In this document: piece after piece, positions 1 to 6,649 of the stretch
How positions within the stretch are numbered: position 1 is the stretch's first letter
How the letters are laid out: each line of letters opens with the position of its first letter
Assembly (NCBI GenBank): GCA_001577215.1
Contig: LSCC01000071.1
Coordinates: 1 to 8,766 of the forward strand
From: Fidelibacterota bacterium TCS52
Lineage (GTDB): Bacteria; Fidelibacterota; Fidelibacteria; Fidelibacterales; Fidelibacteraceae
Length of the DNA stretch: 8,766 bases
Direction: 5' to 3'
Program-made: the position numbers and the translations under genes
Notes under the pieces: generated by a model
The model's database searches: none
The model's input: only the letters and a program-made list of their open reading frames with translations
Told to the model about the DNA's origin: nothing

Positions 1-78
1 CCTGAACCTGAACCTGAACCTGTTCCTGAACCAAAACCTGAGCCTAAACCTGAACCTGAACCTGAACCTGTTCCTGAA
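1..78 (+). repeat. CCTGAA hexanucleotide repeat coding a Pro-Glu linker
   Basis: The stretch is a run of six-base CCT-GAA units with GTT, AAA and GAG variants, read as alternating Pro and Glu/Lys/Val. Bases 1-30 and 49-78 are identical, giving a 48-nt higher-order period. The repeat touches the window edge, so its full length is unknown. Such repeats are prone to slippage and to assembly collapse. It has no spacers, so it is not a CRISPR array. Confidence 0.85.
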
Positions 79-462
79 TTACCAGATAGTGTTACAGTTA
101 TGTATATGACAAAACCAAATGATTGGTTATCTAAAATTGCCATTAGCGAATATGGCGAAGTTACAATGTGGCGTTCAATTTGGAAGTGGAATTACGAAGA
201 AATTGGTGAAAACCCAAATTTAATTTATCCGTATAAAGAATTGGATCTGAAGAAACCGAGAGAAGAAGCAGAAGAAATAGAATATGATCTTGTCGATTAT
301 ACTGTTAAACAAGGTGAAACACTTTGGTCTATTGCAAAAGATGAATACGGATGTAATTACGCTTGGATAGTTATTCTAAGAGACAACTATGATCTTATCG
401 GTAACGATCCGGATTCAGTTGAACCAGGCACTATATTAAAATTGAGAACGAAATTATATTAA
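1..462 (+). CDS. LysM-repeat protein, C-terminal part (5' end outside window)
   Basis: The frame is open from base 1, so this is the last 153 residues of a longer protein; the ATG at 100 lies inside the first LysM-like unit and is not a credible start. Residues 1-26 form a Pro-Glu/Lys/Val linker. Residues about 31-74 are a LysM-like unit (NDWLSKIAISEYG, then an IWKWN...IGENPNLIYP core). Residues about 100-150 are a more canonical LysM (YTVKQGETLWSIAKDEYG, then PGTILKL). LysM units bind N-acetylglucosamine polymers such as peptidoglycan, and the PEP linker probably spans periplasmic or wall space, so a cell-envelope role is inferred. No catalytic domain is visible in this part. The protein ends right after the second LysM, and a terminator follows 28 nt later. 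The LysM call is firm; the function of the whole protein is unknown because the N-terminus is missing. Confidence 0.85.
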   Translation, partial: PEPEPEPVPEPKPEPKPEPEPEPVPELPDSVTVMYMTKPNDWLSKIAISEYGEVTMWRSIWKWNYEEIGENPNLIYPYKELDLKKPREEAEEIEYDLVDYTVKQGETLWSIAKDEYGCNYAWIVILRDNYDLIGNDPDSVEPGTILKLRTKLY

Positions 463-490
463 TAAAGCCCTTTTCATAAAGGTATTTCTT

Positions 491-524
491 AAAAATCCTC
501 TGATCAAATTCAGGGGATTTTTTT
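491..524 (+). terminator. Intrinsic terminator after the LysM gene
   Basis: A 13-bp stem pairs 491-503 (AAAAATCCTCTGA) with 510-522 (TCAGGGGATTTTT) with a single G-T wobble around a 6-nt loop (504-509). The 3' arm runs into a T tract at 518-524. It sits 28 nt after the LysM stop, in the right place to end that transcript. The stem is A-rich on its 5' side, so it could also work in the opposite direction, though no leftward gene needs it here. Confidence 0.8.
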
Positions 525-550
525 AATTAAAGTATTACACGATCAAAAAA

Positions 551-1576
551 ATGCAAAGAAAAAGAAAAATATTAAATTATTTATTATTTATCATTTTATT
601 CTCATTGACAATATCTTCTTGTAGTCATCAGATTAATAAAAGCAATAATAATACAAAACTATTTAATGGAAACTATTCAACATTTAATTTTCCTAAGAGC
701 TCAATTCAAATTAGTACCATTTTTAACTCTGTTAAATTTATTAATAGCATTGCTTTTTATAAAATATACTTTTTGGCAAAAGACAGCAAGATAAAAAACA
801 TTAATCCGAATGTTTTAAAAGCAAGTTCGGTAGAAACCAGCTATGATACAAAAACTGCATCAGGAACAGCATCAATAATATATAACGATAATTCCAAATT
901 AGCTTTATTAACTTGCGCTCATACTATTGATTTTTCCGATACACTTTACAGTTACAAAAAAATAGATGACATTGAATATATTGAAAGTATAGCAATAAAA
1001 CAGAGGCAGCAGAATTATATTAATGATTTTGTAGATGGTAATAAATTAGAAATATTAATATCTGATAAAGAACAAGATATTGCCATTTTAATAAAAAAAA
1101 CATCTAATAACAGAGAATATTCAGTTTTAGATCAACTTTTTTGTGATAATGATAAAATTGGTATTGGAACGAAAATAAATATCTTTGGTTATCCTAAAGG
1201 TATCCAAATGGTTACTACCGGAATTGTTGGCAATATTAAAGAAAAAAATTACATTATCGATTCTCAATTTAATAGAGGACAAAGTGGTAGTATGGTTTTT
1301 GTAACTAAACCGGAGTATCCAAATTTTAAATTATTGGGAATGGCAAAATCATCAGCCGCTGATTTTCATTTATTTTTAACGCCGCAAGATGATTATTTAT
1401 CAAAAAAATATAACTTATCAATTCCATACGATGATGATATTTATTTAAAAAAATATGCCTTTATTAATTACGGATTAACTAATGTGATTCCAATAGATAT
1501 TATTAACAAATTCTTAAAGAAAAATAAAAAAGTTTTGAAAAATAATGGTTATTTGTTAGAGGATTTCTTTCAGTAA
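551..1576 (+). CDS. Lipoprotein-anchored trypsin-like serine peptidase
   Basis: This 341-residue protein starts with a Lys/Arg-rich n-region (residues 2-6), a hydrophobic core (7-20) and a lipobox ISSC with Cys24, so it is predicted to be exported, lipidated and membrane-anchored on the periplasmic or outer side. The trypsin/chymotrypsin-fold catalytic triad can be read in order: His124 in LTCAHT, Asp176 in QDIAIL, and Ser245 in RGQSGS. Spacing fits the fold, and the oxyanion GQSG motif is intact. No PDZ domain follows, unlike DegP/HtrA, and about 95 residues follow the serine motif. Residues 25-95 are a low-complexity Asn/Ser/Lys-rich linker. Only 26 nt separate the upstream terminator from the ATG, and I see no clear Shine-Dalgarno, which suits a Bacteroidota-like leader. 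The substrate is unknown. It is likely an active peptidase, but a non-proteolytic relative is possible. Confidence 0.8.
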   Translation: MQRKRKILNYLLFIILFSLTISSCSHQINKSNNNTKLFNGNYSTFNFPKSSIQISTIFNSVKFINSIAFYKIYFLAKDSKIKNINPNVLKASSVETSYDTKTASGTASIIYNDNSKLALLTCAHTIDFSDTLYSYKKIDDIEYIESIAIKQRQQNYINDFVDGNKLEILISDKEQDIAILIKKTSNNREYSVLDQLFCDNDKIGIGTKINIFGYPKGIQMVTTGIVGNIKEKNYIIDSQFNRGQSGSMVFVTKPEYPNFKLLGMAKSSAADFHLFLTPQDDYLSKKYNLSIPYDDDIYLKKYAFINYGLTNVIPIDIINKFLKKNKKVLKNNGYLLEDFFQ

Positions 1577-1588
1577 ACTAACACTGCA

Positions 1589-2398
1589 TCACTGCAATAA
1601 TTTATCCTTTTCCTCTTTTGTCAATTTATCATATCCTTCTTTAGAAAGTTTCTCTAAGATATCATCAATTTCCATTTGAGAATGTTTCATCTCTGACTTA
1701 TGCTTGTTTTTTGATTTAAAATGAACAATAAGATCATTAAGTATTTTTTTTATATCTTTAATTCCAAAATTATTTCCATTAAAATAATGACCATTATTCA
1801 TGAAATAGCGTAAATAGATATACCCTACTATCATACCAGATAAATGAGCAAAATGTGCTATACCGTCTGTCGAAGGAGTTATAGAAGAAAAGAATTCTAT
1901 TCCACCAAATATCAATACTAAATATTTCACTTTAATGGGAAATAATCCGTAAATATAGACAATTCGCTCAGGAAATCTCAATCCATAAGCTAATAATATT
2001 CCATAAATCGCTCCGGATGCACCAATAATTGGTATTGTAGAAGTTGGTTGAATTATGACAGAAATTATTCCTGCACCAATTCCCGTAATAAAATAATATT
2101 TTAAAAATTCTTTCTTACCCCAGATCATTTCTAACTCGGTGCCAAACATCCATAATCCAAACATATTCAATAAAATATGGAAAAAACCGCCATGTAAAAA
2201 CATGTATGTAACCGGCTGCCAAAAGTGAAGTTCATGCCAAGAATGATACGGAATAATTCCAAAATAATAAATTAATAAATTTCGCAATGGTTCTAACAAT
2301 GTTAATACAAAAACTATCGCATTCGTAATAATTAAAAATTTTATCCCTTCTGTAATTCTCCTACCTGGCCCAAATTGAAAATGTTTATATTGATTCAT
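1589..2398 (-). CDS. Rhomboid family intramembrane serine protease
   Basis: The 269-residue protein cleaves membrane-protein substrates inside the lipid bilayer. About six membrane segments are visible (near residues 20-36, 62-84, 98-117, 123-141, 157-172 and 183-200). The catalytic dyad is Ser128 in GASGAIYG and His185 in HLSGMIVGY. His74 and Asn78 in HILLNMFG match the oxyanion-stabilising positions of GlpG, and the L1-loop region is present before them. After a basic linker, the cytoplasmic tail (243-269) carries IDDILEKLSKEGYDKLTKEE, an amphipathic motif that I associate with C-terminal tails of Bacteroidota rhomboids (DUF6576-like, from memory). The start is supported by AGAGGA three bases upstream. 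The gene lies 60 bp after recO on the same strand and converges on the lipoprotein protease gene, with 12 bp between stops. The substrate cannot be inferred. Confidence 0.93.
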   Translation of the reverse strand: MNQYKHFQFGPGRRITEGIKFLIITNAIVFVLTLLEPLRNLLIYYFGIIPYHSWHELHFWQPVTYMFLHGGFFHILLNMFGLWMFGTELEMIWGKKEFLKYYFITGIGAGIISVIIQPTSTIPIIGASGAIYGILLAYGLRFPERIVYIYGLFPIKVKYLVLIFGGIEFFSSITPSTDGIAHFAHLSGMIVGYIYLRYFMNNGHYFNGNNFGIKDIKKILNDLIVHFKSKNKHKSEMKHSQMEIDDILEKLSKEGYDKLTKEEKDKLLQ

Positions 2399-2401
2399 TA
2401 T

Positions 2402-2407
2402 TCCTCT
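2402..2407 (-). promoter_or_regulatory. Shine-Dalgarno site of the rhomboid gene
   Basis: Read leftward this is AGAGGA, three bases before the ATG at 2398. It supports that start codon. It is one of the few recognisable ribosome-binding sites in the window. Confidence 0.55.
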
Positions 2408-2458
2408 TTTTTTATCTAATATTTAATAATAATATATTCAAACATAAAACCTATAATT

Positions 2459-3208
2459 TCAAATCATTTTATTTAATGTTTTTATTGAATTAAGATGCAT
2501 TAAATTATCAAAATGAATTTTTAATGTATTCCATATTAATTTATCTGTCATTTTTCTTATCTTTTCACTGCATTTAATATTTAGTAATTTTTTCGGATGA
2601 TTTTTCAACATAAAACTAAATATATTAAGTATCTCATTATTAAAAAACAAATCCGAATTAATATTCTGCGAACAATTGGAACACAACAAATATCCATTTT
2701 TTGTTGATATTTTTCCATTAGTTAATTTTTTATGACAATGATTACAAAATTCTAAATTATAACCAAATCCGTTTATTTTAAAAAAATGAATAAAAAAATA
2801 CCAATGTAAATATTGAGGTGAAATTTTATTATCATTCATTTCATAAAATACTGCTTTTAATAATTTATAAATTGAGCTGTCTGAATAATATTTTTGAGTT
2901 TTATAGATCACTTCCGTAATTATTGAAGCATATAATACAGCAATCGGATTATTTTTAAATTGCCAAAATGGTTCAATAAATTCAGCGGAATTCAAAAAAT
3001 GATAGGGTCTTCCCTCTTTATAATTTATATGAATATTCAACATAGAAAATTGTTCGAAAAAACCATGAAATTTACTTTTATTTTTTCTTGCACCTTTTGC
3101 TATAACTATTATTTTTCCATGATCAATAGAGAATAAATGGACAATAAAACTTGTCTCTCCACTATTTTTCTTTTTTAATACAAATGCTTGTGTATTTATA
3201 ATATTCAT
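2459..3208 (-). CDS. recO: DNA repair protein RecO
   Basis: RecO helps load RecA at SSB-coated single-stranded gaps in the RecFOR recombination-repair pathway. The N-terminal OB-fold region is recognisable: TQAFVLKKKNSGETSFIVHLFS, then HGKIIVIAKGARKNKSKFHG, then a FEQFSMLNI strand. The C-terminal helical domain holds a zinc site of two CxxC pairs at Cys155/158 and Cys176/179. I chose the ATG at 3208 (249 residues), because RecO proteins begin a few residues before this T-x-A-x-V-L motif. A longer reading from TTG at 3241 adds 11 residues without family support. The length is normal. The sequence is rich in Lys, Asn, Ile and Phe and rather diverged. It sits 114 bp downstream of proS, and no terminator is visible between them, so co-transcription is possible. 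Confidence 0.88.
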   Translation of the reverse strand: MNIINTQAFVLKKKNSGETSFIVHLFSIDHGKIIVIAKGARKNKSKFHGFFEQFSMLNIHINYKEGRPYHFLNSAEFIEPFWQFKNNPIAVLYASIITEVIYKTQKYYSDSSIYKLLKAVFYEMNDNKISPQYLHWYFFIHFFKINGFGYNLEFCNHCHKKLTNGKISTKNGYLLCSNCSQNINSDLFFNNEILNIFSFMLKNHPKKLLNIKCSEKIRKMTDKLIWNTLKIHFDNLMHLNSIKTLNKMI

Positions 3209-3322
3209 TATACTTGATACTTGAAAATACAAAAATCGCAACCTTGACCATCTAAACTTCTAATAAACCCAACTCAAAATCGTCTTCTTAGGTCTCCACT
3301 TCAATACAGTTCTTGATCGAAA

Positions 3323-4753
3323 TTAATATGCTTTAGAAATAATTACTTGAACTTCGCTGTCTTTACCTGTATAAAAACATTTCCCTGATTCTTTTGTCTT
3401 CTCAAATAGTTCACATCTTATTGTTGCTTTTGTCTCATCTTTGATCTTATCTTCCAATTCACTATCACCAGCCCAAAAAGTTCTAGCATAACCGCCTTTT
3501 TCAACAACTTCTTTTAATTCATCATAATTCGTAATATCAAAAGTATTTTCTTCTCTAAATTTCAGCTGTTTACTAAACATATCTTTTTGGATCGTATCAA
3601 GTAAATTGGTAATATTTTCCAAAAATTCTTCTAAAGATGGAAATTTCTTCTCTCTATTATCTCGTCTAACCGTTACGACACCATTACGATCAGCATCTCT
3701 TGGACCAATTTCTACTCTAACAGGTACTCCTTTCATTTCCCACTCATTAAATTTGAATCCCGGTGTCAACTCTTCCCTATTGTCAAATTTAAACCGGATA
3801 TTTTTTTCTTTTAGAGTCGTCTCAATCTTTTTCCATAAATTCATCACTTTATTTTTATCACTATCATCACGATATATCGGAATAATAACAATTTGATGAG
3901 GGGCAATTTTCGGTGGTAAGATCAATCCTTTATCATCACCATGAGTCATAATTATTCCACCAACTAGACGAGTACTGACTCCCCAACTTGAAGCATAAAC
4001 ATATTCTTGTTCATTGCTTTTATTTTGGAATTTTACATCAAATGCCTTTGCAAAATTTTGTCCCAAGTAGTGTGAAGTTCCGGACTGTAACGCCTTTTTA
4101 TCACCCACTAATGCTTCAATAGAATATGTTTCAACAGCTCCCGGAAATTTTTCATTTTCGGTTTTCGTTCCAACATAAACAGGCATAGCTAAATATTCTT
4201 CTGCTAATTTTTTATAGACATTTATCATTTTAATGGCTTCTGCTTTTGCTTCTTCTGCAGTTTCGTGAGCAGTATGTCCTTCTTGCCATAAGAATTCAGT
4301 TGTACGAAGAAATAAACGCGTTCTCATTTCCCAGCGAATTACATTTGCCCATTGATTTATCAAAAGTGGTAGATCTCTATATGAATTTATCCATTTTTTG
4401 TATGCCGACCAAATTATTGTTTCCGATGTTGGTCGAAGCACGTATGGTTTCTCCAATTTTTTTCCACCGGCATGAGTAACTACAGCAACTTCAGGAGCAA
4501 ATCCTTCCACATGTTCGGCTTCTCTTTTAATGAATTCTTCGGGAATTAATAGTGGAAAATAAGCATTCACATGTCCAGTATCTTTGAACATTTTATCAAG
4601 ATTGGACTTAATATTTTCCCATAAAGCATAACCATAAGGTCTAATTATCATACACCCTTTTACAGGTGCATAATCTGCCAATTCAGCTTTTTGAACAACA
4701 TCAGTGTACCACTTTGCATAATCTTTTGACTGAGATGTAACTCCTTTACTCAT
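3323..4753 (-). CDS. proS: Prolyl-tRNA synthetase, archaeal/eukaryal type (ProRS type 3)
   Basis: This 476-residue cytoplasmic class II synthetase charges tRNA-Pro with proline. Motif 1 lies near residues 33-57 (GCMIIRPYGYALWENIK), motif 2 near 139-160 (IRWEMRTRLFLRTTEFLWQEGH) and motif 3 near 264-281 (VGGIIMTHGDDKGLILPP). The Pro-recognition TSE signature is at 109-111. An anticodon-binding domain covers about 285-385. The C-terminal extension ends in the Tyr typical of the type-3 family. There is no editing (INS) insertion between motifs 2 and 3, which separates it from the E. coli-type enzyme. The C-terminal domain keeps Cys447 and Cys459, but the usual four-cysteine zinc cluster appears degenerate (GKCFYTG). 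The ATG overlaps the upstream phoU-like gene by 8 nt, so translation is probably coupled. The downstream neighbour is recO. Confidence 0.97.
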   Translation of the reverse strand: MSKGVTSQSKDYAKWYTDVVQKAELADYAPVKGCMIIRPYGYALWENIKSNLDKMFKDTGHVNAYFPLLIPEEFIKREAEHVEGFAPEVAVVTHAGGKKLEKPYVLRPTSETIIWSAYKKWINSYRDLPLLINQWANVIRWEMRTRLFLRTTEFLWQEGHTAHETAEEAKAEAIKMINVYKKLAEEYLAMPVYVGTKTENEKFPGAVETYSIEALVGDKKALQSGTSHYLGQNFAKAFDVKFQNKSNEQEYVYASSWGVSTRLVGGIIMTHGDDKGLILPPKIAPHQIVIIPIYRDDSDKNKVMNLWKKIETTLKEKNIRFKFDNREELTPGFKFNEWEMKGVPVRVEIGPRDADRNGVVTVRRDNREKKFPSLEEFLENITNLLDTIQKDMFSKQLKFREENTFDITNYDELKEVVEKGGYARTFWAGDSELEDKIKDETKATIRCELFEKTKESGKCFYTGKDSEVQVIISKAY

Positions 4754-5462
4754 TATTTACACCCATTTTTTCATAACCTAATTGAGCAAAGGGATTAACC
4801 ATAATGGTTGCAACATTTTTTTGAAGGGCATCTATCCTTTTTAAATATCTTAAGTACATTGTAACTACAATCGACTTCACTTGGGATAATTCCGGATAAT
4901 TACCATGTAGAATTTTTTTAATTTCCTCATCAATTGGACCGGATATTTGTGATTTGTATTCTTCCATTATTTTTTTACAAATATTTTCGTCTTTCTTTAT
5001 AAAAGCTTCTTTTAACATTTCAAAATGTTTTAATACCTTATTTTCCTTTTCTGTAACAATATTTTCTAATTCACCAAATTGCATGGTTTTTTTATAAATT
5101 AATGCAATATCAGAAATGTTTTTACAATTGTCGCCAATTCTTTCCAAATGATTTACAACAGTTACAATTCCTAATGAAAATGATAGATCGTTTCTATATT
5201 TCTGTGAGATCATTAAATGTGTTTCTACCTTTTCCCTCACCGAAACTTGCAAAAAGTTAACTTGCTTATCTTGTTCTCTGAGTGCAAATATTTTTTCTTC
5301 TGAATATTCTTTGCGCAAAATATGAAAGGCATCATAAAACATTTCTTGATCAAAACTGATCATTTCTATCAATAATTCCCAAGATTTGTCCAGTAACCTT
5401 TTTTTATGGAATCTTTTACCTATTTCACTCCAAAAACTATTTTTATCTTCTTTTTTAAACAT
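4746..5462 (-). CDS. PhoU-domain protein partnered with the Na+/phosphate transporter
   Basis: The 238-residue, mostly helical soluble protein resembles PhoU-type regulators or the cytoplasmic PhoU tail of YjbB/NptA transporters. The metal-binding helix motif of the first repeat is clear: HLERIGDNCKNIS at residues 105-117. The corresponding motif of the second repeat (RYLKRIDALQKNVA, 205-218) keeps the R-I-D core, but Glu is replaced by Lys208 and the Gly is missing, so one metal site may be weakened. It starts one base after the transporter stop and its 3' end overlaps proS by 8 nt. This position, more than sequence, says that it serves the transporter rather than a Pst ABC system; no pst genes or PhoR/PhoB are in view. 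Its likely role is to gate or sense phosphate flux at the inner membrane. Confidence 0.8.
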   Translation of the reverse strand: MFKKEDKNSFWSEIGKRFHKKRLLDKSWELLIEMISFDQEMFYDAFHILRKEYSEEKIFALREQDKQVNFLQVSVREKVETHLMISQKYRNDLSFSLGIVTVVNHLERIGDNCKNISDIALIYKKTMQFGELENIVTEKENKVLKHFEMLKEAFIKKDENICKKIMEEYKSQISGPIDEEIKKILHGNYPELSQVKSIVVTMYLRYLKRIDALQKNVATIMVNPFAQLGYEKMGVNNE

Positions 5463-5463
5463 A

Positions 5464-6564
5464 TTAAAACCTCTCTATTATGAAAATTATTAATATTGGA
5501 ATTACAAAAAACATAATTGTTACAAAAACTACAGAAATCCAACGATGTCGAAATACTATTTCTGAAATTTTTTCTGCAAAGTATAACGGAATATTTCTTA
5601 AAAATTTTATTCCAAAAACAATTGTTCCACCAAAAATATTGAATAATAAATGAGCAAAAGCTACAGTAACTGCAGAAATTTCTCCGGTTACTAATGATGC
5701 CAATATTGTCGTCATAGTTGTTCCAACATTCGCACCAATTGTATATGGATAAATTTGAACTAAATTTAACATACCGGCTCCAACAAGTGGCACAATTAAA
5801 GATGTCGTTACAGAACTGCTCTGAACTAACACTGTTAAAAACATACCAAAAACAAAAGCCCGCATGGCCGTTTTAAAAATCGTTTTATCAAAAAACGATT
5901 CTGCTCTGTTTAGAACTATACTTTTGAGCAAAGTTATAATATATTTTAATGAAAAAAATAAAATAATGGCTCCTAAAATGAGAACTATCACCGGTTGACT
6001 CTGTACTAAGTTAATAACAAAGTGAGCAATTGGTTTGACTATCATTTTTAACGGACTTTTAAATTCTAATCCTTGTGTTCCTAATAATAATTCCGAAAGA
6101 AAAGTTGCAGATTTACCAAGAATATTGAATGAAATTTGAAGAGGAAATAATATCATTACTGCAAGAACATTAAAAATATCATGAATTGTCGCAGCTCCAA
6201 ATGCTCTCTTAAATTCTTCTCTTCTTCCAATTGACCCTATTGAAACGATAGCATTTGTAACAGAAGTTCCGATGTTGGCTCCCATAACTATTGGAATTGC
6301 TCCTGTAATTGTTAATGCACCGCCACCAACCATTCCTACTACAATAGAAGTTACAGTAGAAGAACTTTGCACCATACTTGTTACCAAAATACCAATAAAC
6401 AATCCTTCAAGTGGCGAAGAAGTTGATTGAAGCAATTTTTCGGCAAGTCCGCTTCCAAATAATTTAAAAGCCGATCCGATTAATTCAATACTCAATAGAA
6501 ACAGATACAATAATACAAATAATGCAACTGTTTTTAGTATGATATTCCTTATTTGTTTATACAT
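5464..6564 (-). CDS. Na+/phosphate cotransporter (NptA/SLC34-like), transporter domain only
   Basis: This 366-residue inner-membrane protein has the two inverted Na/Pi-cotransporter repeats. The hallmark QSSS motifs occur at residues 66-69 (VQSSSTVTS) and 248-251 (VQSSSVTTS), each followed by a matching helical hairpin with GANIGT (95-100) and GANVGT (277-282). About nine hydrophobic segments are visible. The family couples sodium to phosphate movement; bacterial members act in uptake or, in YjbB-like cases, in export. The protein ends without the C-terminal PhoU domain found fused in many bacterial homologues. That domain is supplied by the next gene, one base away. A good ribosome-binding site (AAGGGAG) fixes the start. 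It lies 85 bp downstream of glnS. The intervening bases are AT-rich with an AAAAATATTTTT palindrome but no convincing terminator. Confidence 0.93.
   Translation of the reverse strand: MYKQIRNIILKTVALFVLLYLFLLSIELIGSAFKLFGSGLAEKLLQSTSSPLEGLFIGILVTSMVQSSSTVTSIVVGMVGGGALTITGAIPIVMGANIGTSVTNAIVSIGSIGRREEFKRAFGAATIHDIFNVLAVMILFPLQISFNILGKSATFLSELLLGTQGLEFKSPLKMIVKPIAHFVINLVQSQPVIVLILGAIILFFSLKYIITLLKSIVLNRAESFFDKTIFKTAMRAFVFGMFLTVLVQSSSVTTSLIVPLVGAGMLNLVQIYPYTIGANVGTTMTTILASLVTGEISAVTVAFAHLLFNIFGGTIVFGIKFLRNIPLYFAEKISEIVFRHRWISVVFVTIMFFVIPILIIFIIERF
5470..5476 (-). promoter_or_regulatory. Shine-Dalgarno site of the PhoU-like gene, inside the transporter's last codons
   Basis: Read leftward this is AGAGAGG, seven bases before the ATG at 5462 and overlapping the last codons of the transporter gene. 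The ribosome that ends the transporter is therefore placed to start the PhoU gene, which points to coordinated production of the pair. Confidence 0.65.
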
Positions 6565-6567
6565 TAT

Positions 6568-6574
6568 CTCCCTT
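6568..6574 (-). promoter_or_regulatory. Shine-Dalgarno site of the transporter gene
   Basis: Read leftward this is AAGGGAG, three bases before the ATG at 6564. It is the strongest ribosome-binding site in the window and confirms the transporter start. Confidence 0.6.
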
Positions 6575-6649
6575 TAAAATAACCCGCATAAGTTAAATAA
6601 AATAATAATATTTTTCAATTAAAAATAAATTTAACTACGAAAAATATTT

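Noticed and set aside
1..78. CRISPR-like direct repeats
   Set aside because: The repeats are short in-frame CCTGAA codon pairs without unique spacers and encode a Pro-rich linker.
3209..3241. Upstream TTG start that lengthens RecO by 11 residues
   Set aside because: RecO family members start just before the T-x-A-x-V-L motif, which fits the ATG at 3208; the extra residues have no family match and no ribosome-binding site supports the TTG.
3606..3896. Rightward open frame inside proS
   Set aside because: It is antisense to well-conserved ProRS anticodon-domain sequence, and its translation shows no recognisable domain.
4246..4479. Rightward open frame inside proS
   Set aside because: It lies opposite motif 2 of ProRS, is short and has no family signal.
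6592..6635. GTTAAAT/ATTTAAC inverted repeat between glnS and the transporter gene as a terminator or operator
   Set aside because: The arms are only 7 bp of mostly A/T, with a 30-nt loop and no G+C-rich stem or T tract in the right place.
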